Positions 24,403 through 36,058 of a stretch of 64,000 bases of DNA are shown piece after piece (within the stretch, counting starts at the first letter, position 1; every line of letters starts with the position of its first letter). The notes below the pieces were generated by a model. The model saw nothing but the letters and a program-made list of their open reading frames with translations, had not been told where the DNA came from and ran no database searches. The stretch covers positions 9,383,465-9,447,464 of the forward strand of contig CM029669.1 in NCBI GenBank assembly GCA_017311315.1. Reading direction: 5' to 3'. Position numbers and translations under genes: made by a program. The DNA is from Dendrocalamus latiflorus (taxonomy: Eukaryota; Streptophyta; Magnoliopsida; Poales; Poaceae).

Positions 24403-25286
24403 TTTCTACTGGCAAACAACTCTCAATGATACCAAAGAGTTGGATAAGAAGTATGTACAATGCTAGTTTCATAGCAGGTAAATACACAATCAGCTCAAGC
24501 TCTTCAAACAATTCCTCTCTCGTGGTCTTTTGCGACCTGGGGGCTTGACATCCTAGGACCGTTTCCACAAGCTCCAAGGGGCTTCGAGTTCCTTTTCATA
24601 GCTATTGACATGTTCACGAAATGGATAGAGGTCGAACATATGATGGGGATCACAATGAAAGTTGTAAAAAGGTTCATGATGAGAAGTGTGATTACTCTAT
24701 TTGGAGTACTAAGTCAAATAAATACATATAACAGTAAGCAATTTTCTAGTGCAAAATTTCAGGAATTTTGTGATGAATTGGGCAACAAACTATGTTATGC
24801 CTCGATACCTCATCCACAAAATAATAGGGTGGTTGAGCGCGTGAATGGCCAGATAATGCATTATCTAGCCATTTGATATTAGAACATCCAAGAGAAGAGG
24901 AATCAAGTTTTAATCTGATCTGCAGTCTATCAGCAAGCCATGGAAAAGTACTACGATCGTGAGGTCCAACCTCGTAGCCTTGCTGTATGTGACTTGGTAT
25001 TAAGAAAATTTCAATCCCAATCTAATTGGAACATGCTTTCCCCCAAGCAGGGAGGTTCTTACACTATGGTCAAAGTCACACGCCTAGGCTCTATACAACT
25101 AGCTATGGAGGATGGCCAGATTACCTCAAACTCTTAGAATATCGATCAGTTACGCAAATTTTACGTCTAAACATTTCTACTTGTCAATAAAGTTTTATTT
25201 TTTAAATCTTTATTGTCGTATGTTTAGTAGAGCTTCTTTTATGTTTGTGTGACCACTTCTAATACATCCAATTTGTTTAACTGGTC
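24403..25286 (+). pseudogene. Tat-lineage integrase core, decayed
   Basis: The core is readable in pieces: LDILGPFPQAP (about 24545), FLFIAIDMFTKWIEVEHM (24590-24645), and HPQNNRVVERVNGQI with the catalytic Glu (about 24815-24860). The position of the second Asp reads NTYNSKQF instead of T-D-N-G, so the active site is broken. A later piece (24940-25137) resembles the C-terminal region (MEKYYDREVQPRSLAVCDLVLRK is about the start). The remainder up to 25286 is A/T-rich with no gene. Confidence 0.8.
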
Positions 25287-25303
25287 GGATAAGAGAACAC
25301 AAC

Positions 25304-28300
25304 AATAACAACAAAGCCTTTTGTCCCAAATAAGTTGGGGTAGATTAGGAATGAAACCTTCTCAAGATCAAAGAGATGAGAGCCTTGAAAAAACCTACAA
25401 TGCTAAAACCCTAAGCCGTACAACCTGTTATCTGAGCGAGAGCTTAAAACACTGCCCCTAACTTTCTTATAGTTCCGGTACGTGGATCGCTAACTTCCAA
25501 GCGCTTCTATCCAAAGCTAATTCTTTACATACATTCCAATCCATCAAGTCTCTTTTAACTACTCCCTCCCATGTCAGTTTTGGTCGACCTCTGCCTCTTC
25601 TTACGTTTTCAGTACATCTTAAAATTCCACTACGTACCGGTGTCTCAAGAGGCCATCGTTGGAGATGTCCAAACCATCTCAAGCGATGTTAGACAAACTT
25701 CTCTTCAATTGGTGCTACCCCACCCTATCACGTATATCATCATTGCAGATGTGATCCCACCTTGTGTGACCACAGATCCACCGTAGCATCCTCATCTCCG
25801 CTACACTCATTTTCTGTATATGTTGTCTTTCAATCACCCAACATTCTACTCCATATAGCATCGCGGGTCTAATCGCCATCCTATAGAACTTACCTTTTAA
25901 CTTTTGAGGGACTTTTTTATCACACAGGACACTAGATGTTGGCACCATTTCACCCAACCCGCTCTTATCCTGTGGCTCATGTCTTCATCAATCTCACCGT
26001 CCCACTGTAGTATCGATCCCAAATAATGAAACGTGTCCTTCTTAGGCACTATTTGTCCATCTGATCTAACATCTCCATCATCCGCCCTAGCACCACTGAA
26101 ATCACACCTCATATACTTAGTTTTAGTCCTACTAAGTCTAAAGCCTTTCAATTCTAAGGTATTCCTCACAACCAGAGCTTCCTATCAACACCTATCCTAC
26201 TCTCATCAACCAGCACCACATCGTCAGTGAAAAGCATACACCAAGGGATATCTCCTTGTATGTCCCGTGTGACCCCGTCCATCACTAGGGCAAAAATGTA
26301 TGGACTCAACGCTGACTCTTGGTGTAGTCCTATCTTAATAAGAAAGTCATTAGTAACACTACCACATATTCTAACATTAGTCACAATATTTTCGTACATG
26401 CCCTTAATTAGGTTATATATTTGTGGGACTCTTTTCTTTTGAAGCGCCCACCACATGACATTTCTTGATACTTTGTCATAGGCTTTCTCCAAGTCAATAA
26501 ATATCATGTGAAGATCTTCTTTTGCTCCCTATACCTCTCCATCAACTGTCGTAGCAAGAAAATTGCCTCCGTGGTTGACCTCCCAGGCATAAAACCAAAG
26601 TGGTTTGTCGTCACGCTAGTCACTTTTCTTAAACAGCACTCAATCACTCATTCCTAGAGCTTCATTGTGTGGCTCATGAGCTTAATTCCTCTATAATTAG
26701 TACAACTTTGAATGTCTATTTTATTTTTGAAAATTGGTACTAATGTGCTTCTCCGCCACTCATTTGGCATTTTGTTCAACCTAAAAATACTATTGAACAA
26801 CTTAGCCAAATAATCACCACTTTTAGGCATTTCCACACCTCAATAGGGATGTTATCAGGCCCCAACGCCTTACCCACTTTCATCCTTTTTAAGGCCTCTC
26901 TAACTTCCGACTCCTGAATTCTTCGAATAAACCACTTATTAGTGTCGTTAAAAACATCATCCAGTTCAATCATACTATCATTATTATCGTGATTGAACAA
27001 TTTATCGAAGTAATCTCTCCACCTATCCTTGATCTCCTCATCTTTCACCAAAAGTCTATTAGTGTCGTCTTTGATGCATTTAACTTGGTTGAAATCTCTT
27101 GTCTTCCTTTCTCGAATTTTAGCCATCTTGTAGACATCCTTCTGTCCCTCCTTTGTGCTTAGTTTTTGATAAATTTCCTCATATGCCTTGCCTCGTGCCT
27201 CACTCACCACTTTCTTCGCATTCTTTTTTGCTGCTTTGTATTTATGTACATTGTCATCGTTCCTATCATGATACATGTGCTTATAGCATATCTTCTTCTC
27301 CTCGATAGCCTTTTGCACTTCTTCGTTCCACCACCATGTGTCTTTTAGTTCTCCTCTTGTCCCTTGGATCACTCCAAGCACCTCTGTAGCCACTTTTCTA
27401 ATGCGAGTTGCCATCTCTGTTCACATACTATTCGCTTCTCCCATGTCCCACGTCCCTTCCGTGGCCATCCTCTCCTTAAACGCCTGTGCGGTATTTCCTT
27501 TGAGTTTCCACCACTTCGTCCTCGTGGCTCTAGTGACCTTAGCTTGTCGAATCCGTAACCTAAAATGAAAGTCGGAGACTACCAACTTATCTTCTCTCTC
27601 TTGATTTCTATCACCATAACCAAAACCCCCCATGCACCATTTGAAACCCTCCACTAGTTGTACTGACATGACCATTGAAATCACCTTTTAAGAAAATATT
27701 TTCATTAATAGGCACACTTCCAACCATGTCATCTAGGTTTTTCTAAAATTGCCTCTTAGCGGTCTCATCCAACCCTACTTGTGGAGCATATGCACTAATA
27801 ACATTCAAAACCAAGTCACCAAAGATTAGCTTGACTAGGATAATCCTATCCCCCTGCCTCCTCACGTCGACAACTCCACTCTTAAGGCGGTTATCAATTA
27901 AGATGCCCACTCCATTCTTGTTTCTTTCTGTTCTAGTATACCACAGCTTAAAGCCAGTATGCTCCACCTCCTTTGCCTTCTGACCCATCCATTTAATCTC
28001 TTGAATGCACAAGATATCCATACGTCTTATAATCGCTATATCAACTATTTCTCTTAACTTACCTATTAAGGACCCTACATTCCAACTATCCATATCAATC
28101 CTACTCTCCTTGACTAGTTTCCTTGCCCCTCGCACTCGTCGAGTAAAGTGCAAAGACCCTTGCCCATTTTCCACTACATCCGGGCGCCGACGTATCGCGT
28201 CACTAAGGGAGTGACGTCCCGGTCCTTGCTCATTTACCACCACACCCGGGTTCCGATATGGCGCATCACTAAGAGGATTATGCCCCAACAAAACTTTAAA

Positions 28301-28421
28301 TTTGGGTTTCATTCCATGAATAGATGGTATGATTTTTACATTGGCTTGCCAAGCCTAACACAACCCTCCTCCTTTTTCCTGGCTTGGGACAGGTTACATA
28401 GAAAACTACATAGGCGGAGTT
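25304..28421 (-). mobile_element. RTE-type LINE, full length, 19-bp TSD
   Basis: Flanked by tcggataagagaacacaac (25285-25303) and the same sequence with one change (28422-28440). The minus-strand 3' end is the short ACAA/AATAAC-rich tail typical of RTE elements (TTG-type microsatellite on the element strand). The 5' end carries the usual plant RTE leader style. At 3118 bp it is the size of a complete element. It lies in the remains downstream of the Tat integrase. Confidence 0.9.
25467..28312 (-). pseudogene. RTE endonuclease-reverse transcriptase, frameshifted
   Basis: Read right to left: an endonuclease (SWNVGSLIGKL, CIQEIKWMG, GVGILID, VISAYAPQVG; 28230-27745), a linker (27684-26830, with RKTRDFNQVKCIKDD and ALGPDNIPIEVWK), and a reverse transcriptase (FIDLEKAYDKVSR 26500; QESALSPYIFALVMD; the polymerase box as FTDDVVLVDES near 26210; then DFSGARADDGDV and RMLRWICGHTRWD). 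The domains sit in at least seven frames, so the gene is dead. The family makes the element's single protein for target-primed reverse transcription. Confidence 0.92.
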
Positions 28422-28440
28422 TCGGATAGGAGAACACAAC

Positions 28441-28774
28441 TAGCCAAAACCCCTCCTCTTTGCATCTGGTCCTGCATACTAGAAAGAGTTTCCTAGTGTT
28501 GATCCATTTCTAAATCTTGCTATCAGCATAAACCAATTACGTTGTTTATGAAAACGTTGGGCAAATGTTCAAGAAGGGATTCTAAGTTTTAATTCTCTTA
28601 TTGTTCATGTCTTCGATTTGATTAACCTGGTCAAAGGGGGGTAAATGTCATTGTGAAAGTTTGCAATTCCATGTATCTTACTAGCATTTGGATACAAAAT
28701 TGCTATGCCAACCTTATGTTGTGTAATTTTTTGAAGTTCTAGTGGCATTAAAGGAATTTTTCTCAAGGTAGAGT
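28441..28774. other. Unassigned interval with half of a 28-bp direct repeat
   Basis: No gene is visible. Positions 28690-28717 are repeated exactly at 32008-32035 on the far side of the hAT element. The last 9 bases, AGGTAGAGT (28766-28774), are the left target duplication of the hAT element. Confidence 0.7.
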
Positions 28775-31700
28775 TATAGCTGTCCAGTGGGCCAGGCTTA
28801 ATCATGCCGGCCCGTGGCCAGGTACTGTTGGCCCGGCCCGAGCACGGCACGGCCCATTTTGCTAACGGACCGTGCTTGGGTCGAGAGCACAGCACGACCT
28901 GTTTGCGATCGTGGGCCATGCCAGCACGGCACGGCATGACCTAGCCTATTGCGAACGGGCATAAACGAGCCATGTTAGCACGGCACGGCCCGGCCCAGCT
29001 AATATAACCGTTGGGGTATAAAAATTCAGAAAAACAGCAAAAAAATTCAAAAATATGAAATTTTTCTATAAATAGGGGGATCCAGCCTCCATTTCCACAG
29101 CTCAAACCTCACTCTCATCTCTCTGTTTAGCTGTAAAAAATCCGATAGTGTTTGCGCAAATTTGGCAAAATTAGTGAGATTCGTGCGAAATTTAGAAAAT
29201 TCAAAAATCTTCAAAAAATTTCTGAGAGCTGCAAAAGAGGTAATAGTGCTGTCTTATTTTAATTTTTTTCTATTATTTGTTGATTCAATAGTAAGTTAAT
29301 TGTTCTTTACTATTTCAATTTGCAATTGATTCAATGGAGAACTACAATTTTCAACTCTCTAAATTTGGCCTCTTGGCGGAGGATATGCAATCTTTTCAAG
29401 AAGGATATCCATCTGTGGAAGGTTCACATCCACAACAAACTAGAGAGACAGAAGAAGCGATGGCCCTAGTGGCGTAGGGTTCAATCGATCCATCTTCTGC
29501 TGGCTCAACAAGTGCATCCACAACCCATAGCATGGGTGCAAAAAGAACAAGAGATACTACATCAGGAGTATGGAATAATTTCGACAAGAAGTTCAAGACT
29601 GACGATAATGGGAATTTGGTGAGGTATGCTGTTTGTAAAATCTATGGTAATGAATTGTCTGCAAAATCTTCAGGTGGGATGGGTCACCTACAACGGTATG
29701 CTGCAAGCTACAAAAGAAGGTAAGGAATACAAATGCACCAAACGCAACTACAATATAACTCCGATGGCTTGGTACGTACTTGGGAGTATAACCTAGAGAT
29801 AGCCCGGGAATCTCTTTGTAGATTAATTGCTTCTCAAGATTTACCTTTAAATTTTAGTGAGTCTGATGCTTTTCAAAAATATATTAGGACTGCTCATAAC
29901 CCTCGATATAGTGTTTTATCTAGGCAAACCACAACTAGAGATTTAATTAAATATTACAACAATTATCGTGGAAAATTGAAAGAAATGTTTCATACCTGTA
30001 CATTCTCCATTGCTTTGACATCAGACATATGGAGTGGTAGGGCTAGAGAGGATTATATTAGTGTTTTTGCTCATTATGTTAATGATGATTGGATAATAAA
30101 AAAAGAATTATTGAATTTAAATTAATTAATGTTTCACATACTGCTAAAAATATTGCAGAATGTATTATTAAAGTTGTAGAAGATTTTGGCCTCACGAATA
30201 AGATTTTTTATATAACTTTAGATAATGCAGCTGCAAACACTAAGGCTATGAAAATTCTTACTCCTTTGTTTAATACTTATGCACAATCTTTCTTACTACA
30301 TCGCCGTTGTGTTTGTTATATTATTAATATTATTGTTAAATCTAGTTTAAAAAGATTAGATGCTTGTATTGATTCTTTTGGGATGTAGTTTCATATATTA
30401 ATTGTTCTAACCAACGAATAACTGCATATAAGAGCTTTTGCATAGCAATGAACGTCTGTCCTAGAAAATTTAGCTTAGATATGCTTGTTAGATGGAACTC
30501 TACTTACCTTATGCTTAAACATATATTGTCATATAAGAGCACCTTATCTGTTTTCCTTCACACCCAAGGTCATCAATCTCGTAGCTCCTCCAGTAGAAGC
30601 TAAGTTAGAGACCCTGAACTTATTGAGGACGATTGGGTTGTTGGTGAAAAAATATTTTCTTTTTTAGAACTTTTTCATAAAGCTACACTTTGTCTTTCTG
30701 GAGTATACTTCCAACCTCTCCTCTAATTGTTCATAGCATTCTTAAAATTGACACTCACCTAAATGCTTTTGAAAATGATCATGTACTACGGGATGATGTA
30801 GTTGCCATGAAAACTAAGTTTTTAAAATATTTGAGGGAAATTCCTATTTTATATGCATTCGCCTTTATTTTGGATCCTAGAGCCAAACTTCAAAGATTTA
30901 TAAATGTATTACAACTTTTAAGTGATGTTACCAGTTTAGATTATTGTACATACTATAGAGTAGTTAAGGATAAATTATATAAGATATATGAGAAATATGA
31001 AAATAAGTTTAGATCCGTGCATTTGGAACAAAAAACCCCCGGTAGCCCCTAACACCTCTAGGGGGACTATGCAATGGAGCAAGATTTTTAGTTCTTCCCC
31101 TAGAGATTCTCGTGCAGGTGTAATTTTATATCAGTCAGGAGGAGAAAGGCGACAAAGCACTGGAGACCTAACAAGCTATCTGAATAGTGATAGCGTCAGT
31201 TTCGAGCAAGAGTTGAACATCCTCTCATGGTGGCAAACCCAGAAAGTAATATATCCAATGCTATTCATATTAGTGCGGGATGTATTGATTGTTCCTATCT
31301 CTACAGTCTCCTCGGAGTCAACCTTCAGTCTATCTAGAAGAATAATCGAGGAGCGATGAACAAGTCTCTTGAATGAGATGGTCGAAATCCTTCTGACCGT
31401 TAAAGACTGGGAACAAGTTGAATCAAGACTCCGACATATTGCAGAGAATAGAGATTTAGAAGAATCTTTTGAGAATTTATGTCTAGATAGCAATGAATAG
31501 GATTTTCAATATTTTTCTTCACATGTAGTCACTAATGAGCTTTAAAGGTTGTACTCTTTTTACTTACCAAGGTTTTCTCAAGTTAAATTTTTACTTGGTA
31601 AGGTTTTTAGCAAGGCAGCTATCCCATGTAATTTAACAAGTTAATAAAATTCATTATATCATTGAAAATAATTATCTTGATGATTAACAATGTCTACAAT

Positions 31701-31986
31701 TTTCTATAATTTTTCCAATTTTTTTCTTCATTTTCTACGATTTTTTATATATTTTTCTTAATTTTCTAAAGTTTACTGAATTTTTCTCTTTATCTCAACT
31801 TAACGGGCCGACCGGGACGGCACGGCCCGTTAAGCCGTAACCGTGCCTGTGCCAGCATGGCACGATCGTGGGCCGTGCCTGGGCTCAGACTGCGGCCCAT
31901 GGGCCGACACAGCACGACCCGTTTATTTGGCGGGTCTTAACGGGCCGTTCCTCCACCAGGCCGGTGCCGTGCATTGACCACCACTA
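28775..31986 (+). mobile_element. hAT transposon, ~9-bp flanking duplication
   Basis: Direct repeats AGGTAGAGT at 28766-28774 and 31987-31995 flank a 3212-bp element (hAT elements usually make 8-bp duplications). The ends, TATAGCTG... and ...CACCACTA, form only a degenerate inverted repeat. Both subterminal regions (28790-29010, 31800-31975) are packed with GCACGGC/GGCCCG motifs in both orientations, as expected for transposase-binding regions. A decayed transposase gene lies between them. Confidence 0.85.
29334..31500 (+). pseudogene. hAT transposase (BED finger, C-terminal dimerisation)
   Basis: It starts at MENYNFQLSKFG (29334), with a TAG at 29475-29477 in the same frame. A BED zinc finger follows (GVWNNFDKKF ... 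LQRYAASYKR, about 29570-29720); two expected metal ligands are altered (Cys to Tyr in AVCKIYG and in AASYKRR). The catalytic region continues through frame changes near 30120 and 30390 (SIALTSDIWSG, FYITLDNAAANT). The C-terminal dimerisation segment is clear (LNILSWWQTQKVIYPM ... PISTVSSESTFSLSRR, about 31210-31350). It ends at TAG 31498-31500. The frameshifts make it inactive. Confidence 0.9.
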
Positions 31987-31995
31987 AGGTAGAGT

Positions 31996-33714
31996 GGTCA
32001 TTGAAACGGATACAAAATTGCTATGCCAACCTTATTGCTTATGTACAGATGAATAGTACCTAGTTTAAAATTGGTGTATTTTTTAAGGTGGGATCTACAA
32101 AAAATTTATAGACGTTTGTTCAACTGTACCGGCTAAAATCGTATGCGAGTATTTTTCTCTGCATACTGCCTCTTACGAACATACCAGAATTCAAAAATCA
32201 CAACCATAAGTCATAAGTCACTGCCTAAAAGAATCCATCATTACAGTCTAATGAGACAATGGAGATCAAGACATGTTGAGCACTGGTGCAAATCCACAAG
32301 AGCTAAGCGGGAATTTTTGCATCTTTTAATATTGTTTTTGCTCGGCGTGGTTTGGGGCTAACTACTAAGCAAGCAACGCCTAGTACGTGCATTCAGCACG
32401 ACTCTATTCCTGCAGATTAAGCTCTTAGTCTCAAAAAGAAAAGGGTATTATATGGTTCAGAATTTTAAGTTCAAGGAAAGGTCTACGTGACCATATCTGC
32501 AAATTTTTTCAAGGTCATATTCATCTGTACAGACAAAAAGACAGCATCTGCAACCTATCACTTTTTTGTTCTTTTCATTAATTATGGACCGAATTTTTAT
32601 AAGTGCGTACAAATACTCAAGAGAATATACATGATTTTGGACCTTGCATGGGCTGCGCGATTAGTAGTAGGCGAACGAGAGTAGGAGTATAGCCCATGCA
32701 CGACGAGCTGGCGGCGTCGGCGAGGCCAAGCCGCAACCTCTTGGTGTGGACCATGCATGCGCCGCCACGACAGGCATCCTACGCCTCCGGCTTGCCGATT
32801 TTAGCCACCTCACCGCTGATCTCACGACTAGGCCTTAGGCTTCAGTTTTTAGTTTCTAATTTCTAACTTTTTAATTTTGATTTTTATGAATTTTTGATTT
32901 TTTAGATTTTTCATATTTTCTTTTTATATTACTTTGCATTGGTCGTGATGAGAGAACTGTTTTTCCTTTTTTAATTTTTTAAATTTAATTACGTCGAAAA
33001 AGCTTATAGTGCAAAAAACCTCAAACAGTATCAAAAAAGCCCAAAAACCAAAAGCTTAAGCCAACTTGAGCACTACTAACCCAACTTCACCGCCATCCTT
33101 GGCCGAAAAGCACTATCAACCGTCCTATCATGATTGAGGCAGTGCCCATCATCCTAGCATATTAGTTTCTGCTTTTGATTTTACTTAGAGAAGTTAGAAG
33201 TCAATATGAACACTTGATTTCTCGAAAAGGCTTCTCCACTCCTCTTACTCTCATCTCGCTCCGAGGATAAGGGGGCCATAGACGTATTGCGCATCCCACT
33301 TATCTCGCTCCCGTCTCGCGCACGCTTTTTCTCCCTTTCAATCACTACTATTTATTTTCAACCATAAATACCTACAATAGTTTTCTCCTCTTTGGCCTGG
33401 CCAGCCACACACTGGGCTCACACGTTGACCACATCAATGACGTTGGTATGCATAAAGGGTGTGTTTGGTTGATGCCTAAACTAACCTTACTAAAATTTGG
33501 CTAGCTAAAATTTTAGTTAAGGTTTTGATTGCCCACAATTTGACCAATTATTGGCAAGACATGTAGAGGACATGTTCATAGAGCTATAGGCTTAAACAAA
33601 GGCCAAATTATTGAGACTAGTCAATTTTTGACAAGGATGGATTGGACACAAATCAAACACACAAGGTGTCCAATGGAAAGCACCACCGGGCCAAAAGATG
33701 GTTATGTGATTGAA
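31996..33714. other. Unassigned interval with MITE-like debris
   Basis: No supported gene. It contains the second half of the 28-bp direct repeat (32008-32035). It also contains a CTCTGCATACTGCCTCTTACGAAC-like segment (32157-32180) that recurs near 35162 and 35768, a short GC-rich patch (32690-32830), and a T-rich stretch bounded by GGCTTCAG / AGCTTAAGCC (32837-33063) that may be an internally degraded MITE. Confidence 0.5.
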
Positions 33715-33736
33715 GGGCTGACGTTGATGTCCATGT

Positions 33737-34022
33737 ATCAGGTGGTGATCGGTTCGGCTGAAAGCCTCATGGCTTATGGCTGAAAACACTGTAGCTGGCT
33801 GAAAAAAGCACTGTAGCTGACAGAGGCTTATTTACCATAATTAAATTTAAAAAAATTAAAAATAGAAAAAACATATTATCCCATCACGTATAATGTAAAC
33901 AAATACGAGGAAAAAAAGAACCGGTAAACAACTCAAAAAAAAAGCCAAAAGTTCAGAAAAAGACGAATTTTATGAATAGTGCAAAAATAAACTGAAGCCA
34001 GAAGCTGAAGCCATATTGATCA
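33737..34022. repeat. MITE-like insertion between 22-bp direct repeats
   Basis: 33715-33736 and 34023-34044 match at 20 of 22 bases. Between them the ends are loosely inverted (GGTTCGGCTGAAAGCC / CAGAAGCTGAAGCC), with CACTGTAGCTG motifs and an A-rich middle. This is the look of a short hAT-like MITE. The length of the flanking repeat is unusual for one. Confidence 0.45.
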
Positions 34023-34311
34023 GGGCCGACGTGGATGTCCATGTGGCAATATTAATTGAAATTGGTGGCAACGTGACCAAAACAACTTTAGCTGGAAGCA
34101 AAACCGTCCGTCCAAACCATCTCATGGTGTAATTTAAACTTGTTATACAAAGTTTGGATAAGGTTAGACGAGAGCGGAGAGAAGGGTTTACCTTTGGCAA
34201 GGCTTATGCTTAGGTCTCAGGTTCTAGCTTCTGTTGCTATATTAATTAGTTTTTGAATAGTATGTTTTTTAGGTTAGTAGACACCATACCAAGTTTAGCT
34301 ATACAGACTAA

Positions 34312-35138
34312 GAGCAACTCCAAGAGATTAGCCAAAAGAAGTATCTAAATTTAATGATTTAGCTATTCTCTAAAATGAATCTCACCCAAAAAAAACTAGA
34401 CTACTCCAACAGGCTATCTAAACTGGGACTCTCCATATTCAAACCTGCCACGTCATCAGGACCTTTCGTCTTTTCGGATCCATCGTGAAGACCTCGTCAT
34501 CCGCTCGGCCAGGCTTTCTCACGTCGTCCTGGCCGCTGGTTCCGGCCGCCGTAGACTCGTCCAGCCACGCGGGTGCAGCCTCGACGACGCCCTGTGCTGC
34601 ATCTAGGTAGGGGAACTGCGGCGGCTGGCCGGCGTCTGGGAAAGGGATCTGCGGTGCCTGGCCACCGACCCCTCTGTTCTCCATCCAATCCAAATCCACA
34701 AGGTCCTCGCGGTAGGGATCTGCAGTGCTTGGAACATGAGGATGCGGCAGCAGGGACATGGCGGCGCTTGCAGGGGGAGCGGGCGCCGGGCGGAAGATGC
34801 GTGCGGGCAGCGGAAGAGGCCCTGCGAGCTGGCGGCGGAAGGAGCCCTGCGAGCCGGCGGCGGAAGCAGCAGAGGCGCGCAGAAGAAGAACTAGAGGGCG
34901 CGCGGTGGGTCGCGTACGCGCGAGAATGGGGCGCAGCGCGCGGGAAGGAAACGCCGACCGCACCAAGAGGCTGGATGGCGAGCGAGGCAGGCTACCCAAA
35001 AATAGAGAGCGAAGGAGGAGGGATGGAGAGCTACTAAATTTGGAGAGTCATTTATAGAGTCTATTGGAGACGTTTTTTCTCCAATAATAGCCAAATTTAT
35101 CTTTAGAAAACGATTTAGCTCTCCTCTTGGAGTTGCTC
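34312..35138. mobile_element. PIF/Harbinger-like non-autonomous element, TSD TAA
   Basis: A perfect 15-bp terminal inverted repeat (GAGCAACTCCAAGAG at 34312, its complement ending at 35138) flanked by TAA (34309-34311 and 35139-35141), which suits the 3-bp T-W-A duplication of PIF/Harbinger elements. The first ~130 and last ~100 bp are A/T-rich. The interior is GC-rich and open on the minus strand. Confidence 0.8.
34439..34999 (-). CDS. Hypothetical GC-rich frame inside the PIF-like element
   Basis: A 186-codon frame. The first ~80 residues are Arg/Ala/Pro-rich low complexity. The rest (from MSLLPHPHVPSTADPY) is acidic with repeated FPDAG / FPYLDAA and ends MDPKRRKVLMTWQV. I do not recognise a domain. 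Its place inside a TIR element with a sharp composition change suggests either a fragment of the element's own ORF1 (a Myb-like protein in PIF/Pong elements) or a captured host exon. Whether it is expressed cannot be judged. Confidence 0.35.
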   Translation of the reverse strand: MGSLPRSPSSLLVRSAFPSRALRPILARTRPTARPLVLLLRASAASAAGSQGSFRRQLAGPLPLPARIFRPAPAPPASAAMSLLPHPHVPSTADPYREDLVDLDWMENRGVGGQAPQIPFPDAGQPPQFPYLDAAQGVVEAAPAWLDESTAAGTSGQDDVRKPGRADDEVFTMDPKRRKVLMTWQV

Positions 35139-35837
35139 TAAAATCACATGCAACTATTTTCCTCTGCGTACTGTCTCTCACGAACATTCAGAATTCAAAA
35201 ACCATAAAGCAAAAGGCAAAATCACAACCTAAAAGAACCCACTCTTTAAGTGAGTGGGTTTTTTATGCCATAAGCTGCTTTAAAAAAGATGTCCCGATAA
35301 ATCGCTTCGAAACGGCACCGAAAAAACATTCCTATTTGTTTGTTTTAGAAAAACCATAAATCATAAATTATAAGTTATAAACTGAAAAGAATTTAGCATT
35401 TACTTATGATTTTTAATGGTTAAGTTTGTAGAATAGACTCTCCACAGATTATAGTTTTCGACGTGCCTTTAGCACAGCGACATGCAAGAAGAAAAATGGC
35501 AAGGCAAGACGAAGAGGCAGCAAAGGACCAACGAGCATCACCGGTGGTGGCACGCAGTCTTAGAGCTTCTTCTTTTTAACTTTTAAAAACTACTTTTTCA
35601 TAGTAACTAGCTTTTAAATAGATTATCTTTTAAAACAAGATTTTTCTACAGTAACTAGCAATTTTCCAAATAAAGTATCTTTTCAAGACAGAATCTATAA
35701 TTGTAATACACACTGTAGCAACTTTATTTATATCGACCAAAAGTGCACAAAAATTTCTATTACTCTGTACTCTCTTACGAACAGTCAGCCCTTAGCCTTT
35801 TAGGTTAGGTTGCGGGAATGATGAGGTGAGGGTTAAT
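35139..35837. other. Unassigned interval with a short hairpin
   Basis: 35239-35261 is an ACCCACTC / GAGTGGGT hairpin. CTCTGCGTACTGTCTCTCACGAAC-like debris near 35162 and a related TACTCTCTTACGAAC near 35768 match the piece at 32157. No gene is visible. Confidence 0.5.
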
Positions 35838-36058
35838 GGGTGGGTTCTTTTGGATTGTGAGTTATGGTTGGTTTAAATTTTTTAACTATGACTGCTTATA
35901 AGAGAAAGTATGAAGAAAGATCCTCATGTGCGATTTTAAACGATATAGATAAAGTTATAAGAGTATCTACTACAATCAATTTGTAGAACCTATTTTAAAA
36001 AAACACTTCGTTTAAATACAGTTATGTAAAAAGTGCCTAAGCACAAAAGAACCCACCC
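35838..36058. repeat. MITE with perfect 15-bp inverted ends
   Basis: GGGTGGGTTCTTTTG at 35838-35852 and its exact complement at 36044-36058 bound a 221-bp A/T-rich, non-coding segment. Only AAT is shared as a flanking triplet, so the superfamily is not settled. Confidence 0.75.

Noticed and set aside
34573..35057. Plus-strand frames of 154 and 99 codons in the PIF-like element
   Set aside because: GC-rich shadows of the same low-complexity block; no better support than the minus-strand frame, which at least ends in non-repetitive sequence.
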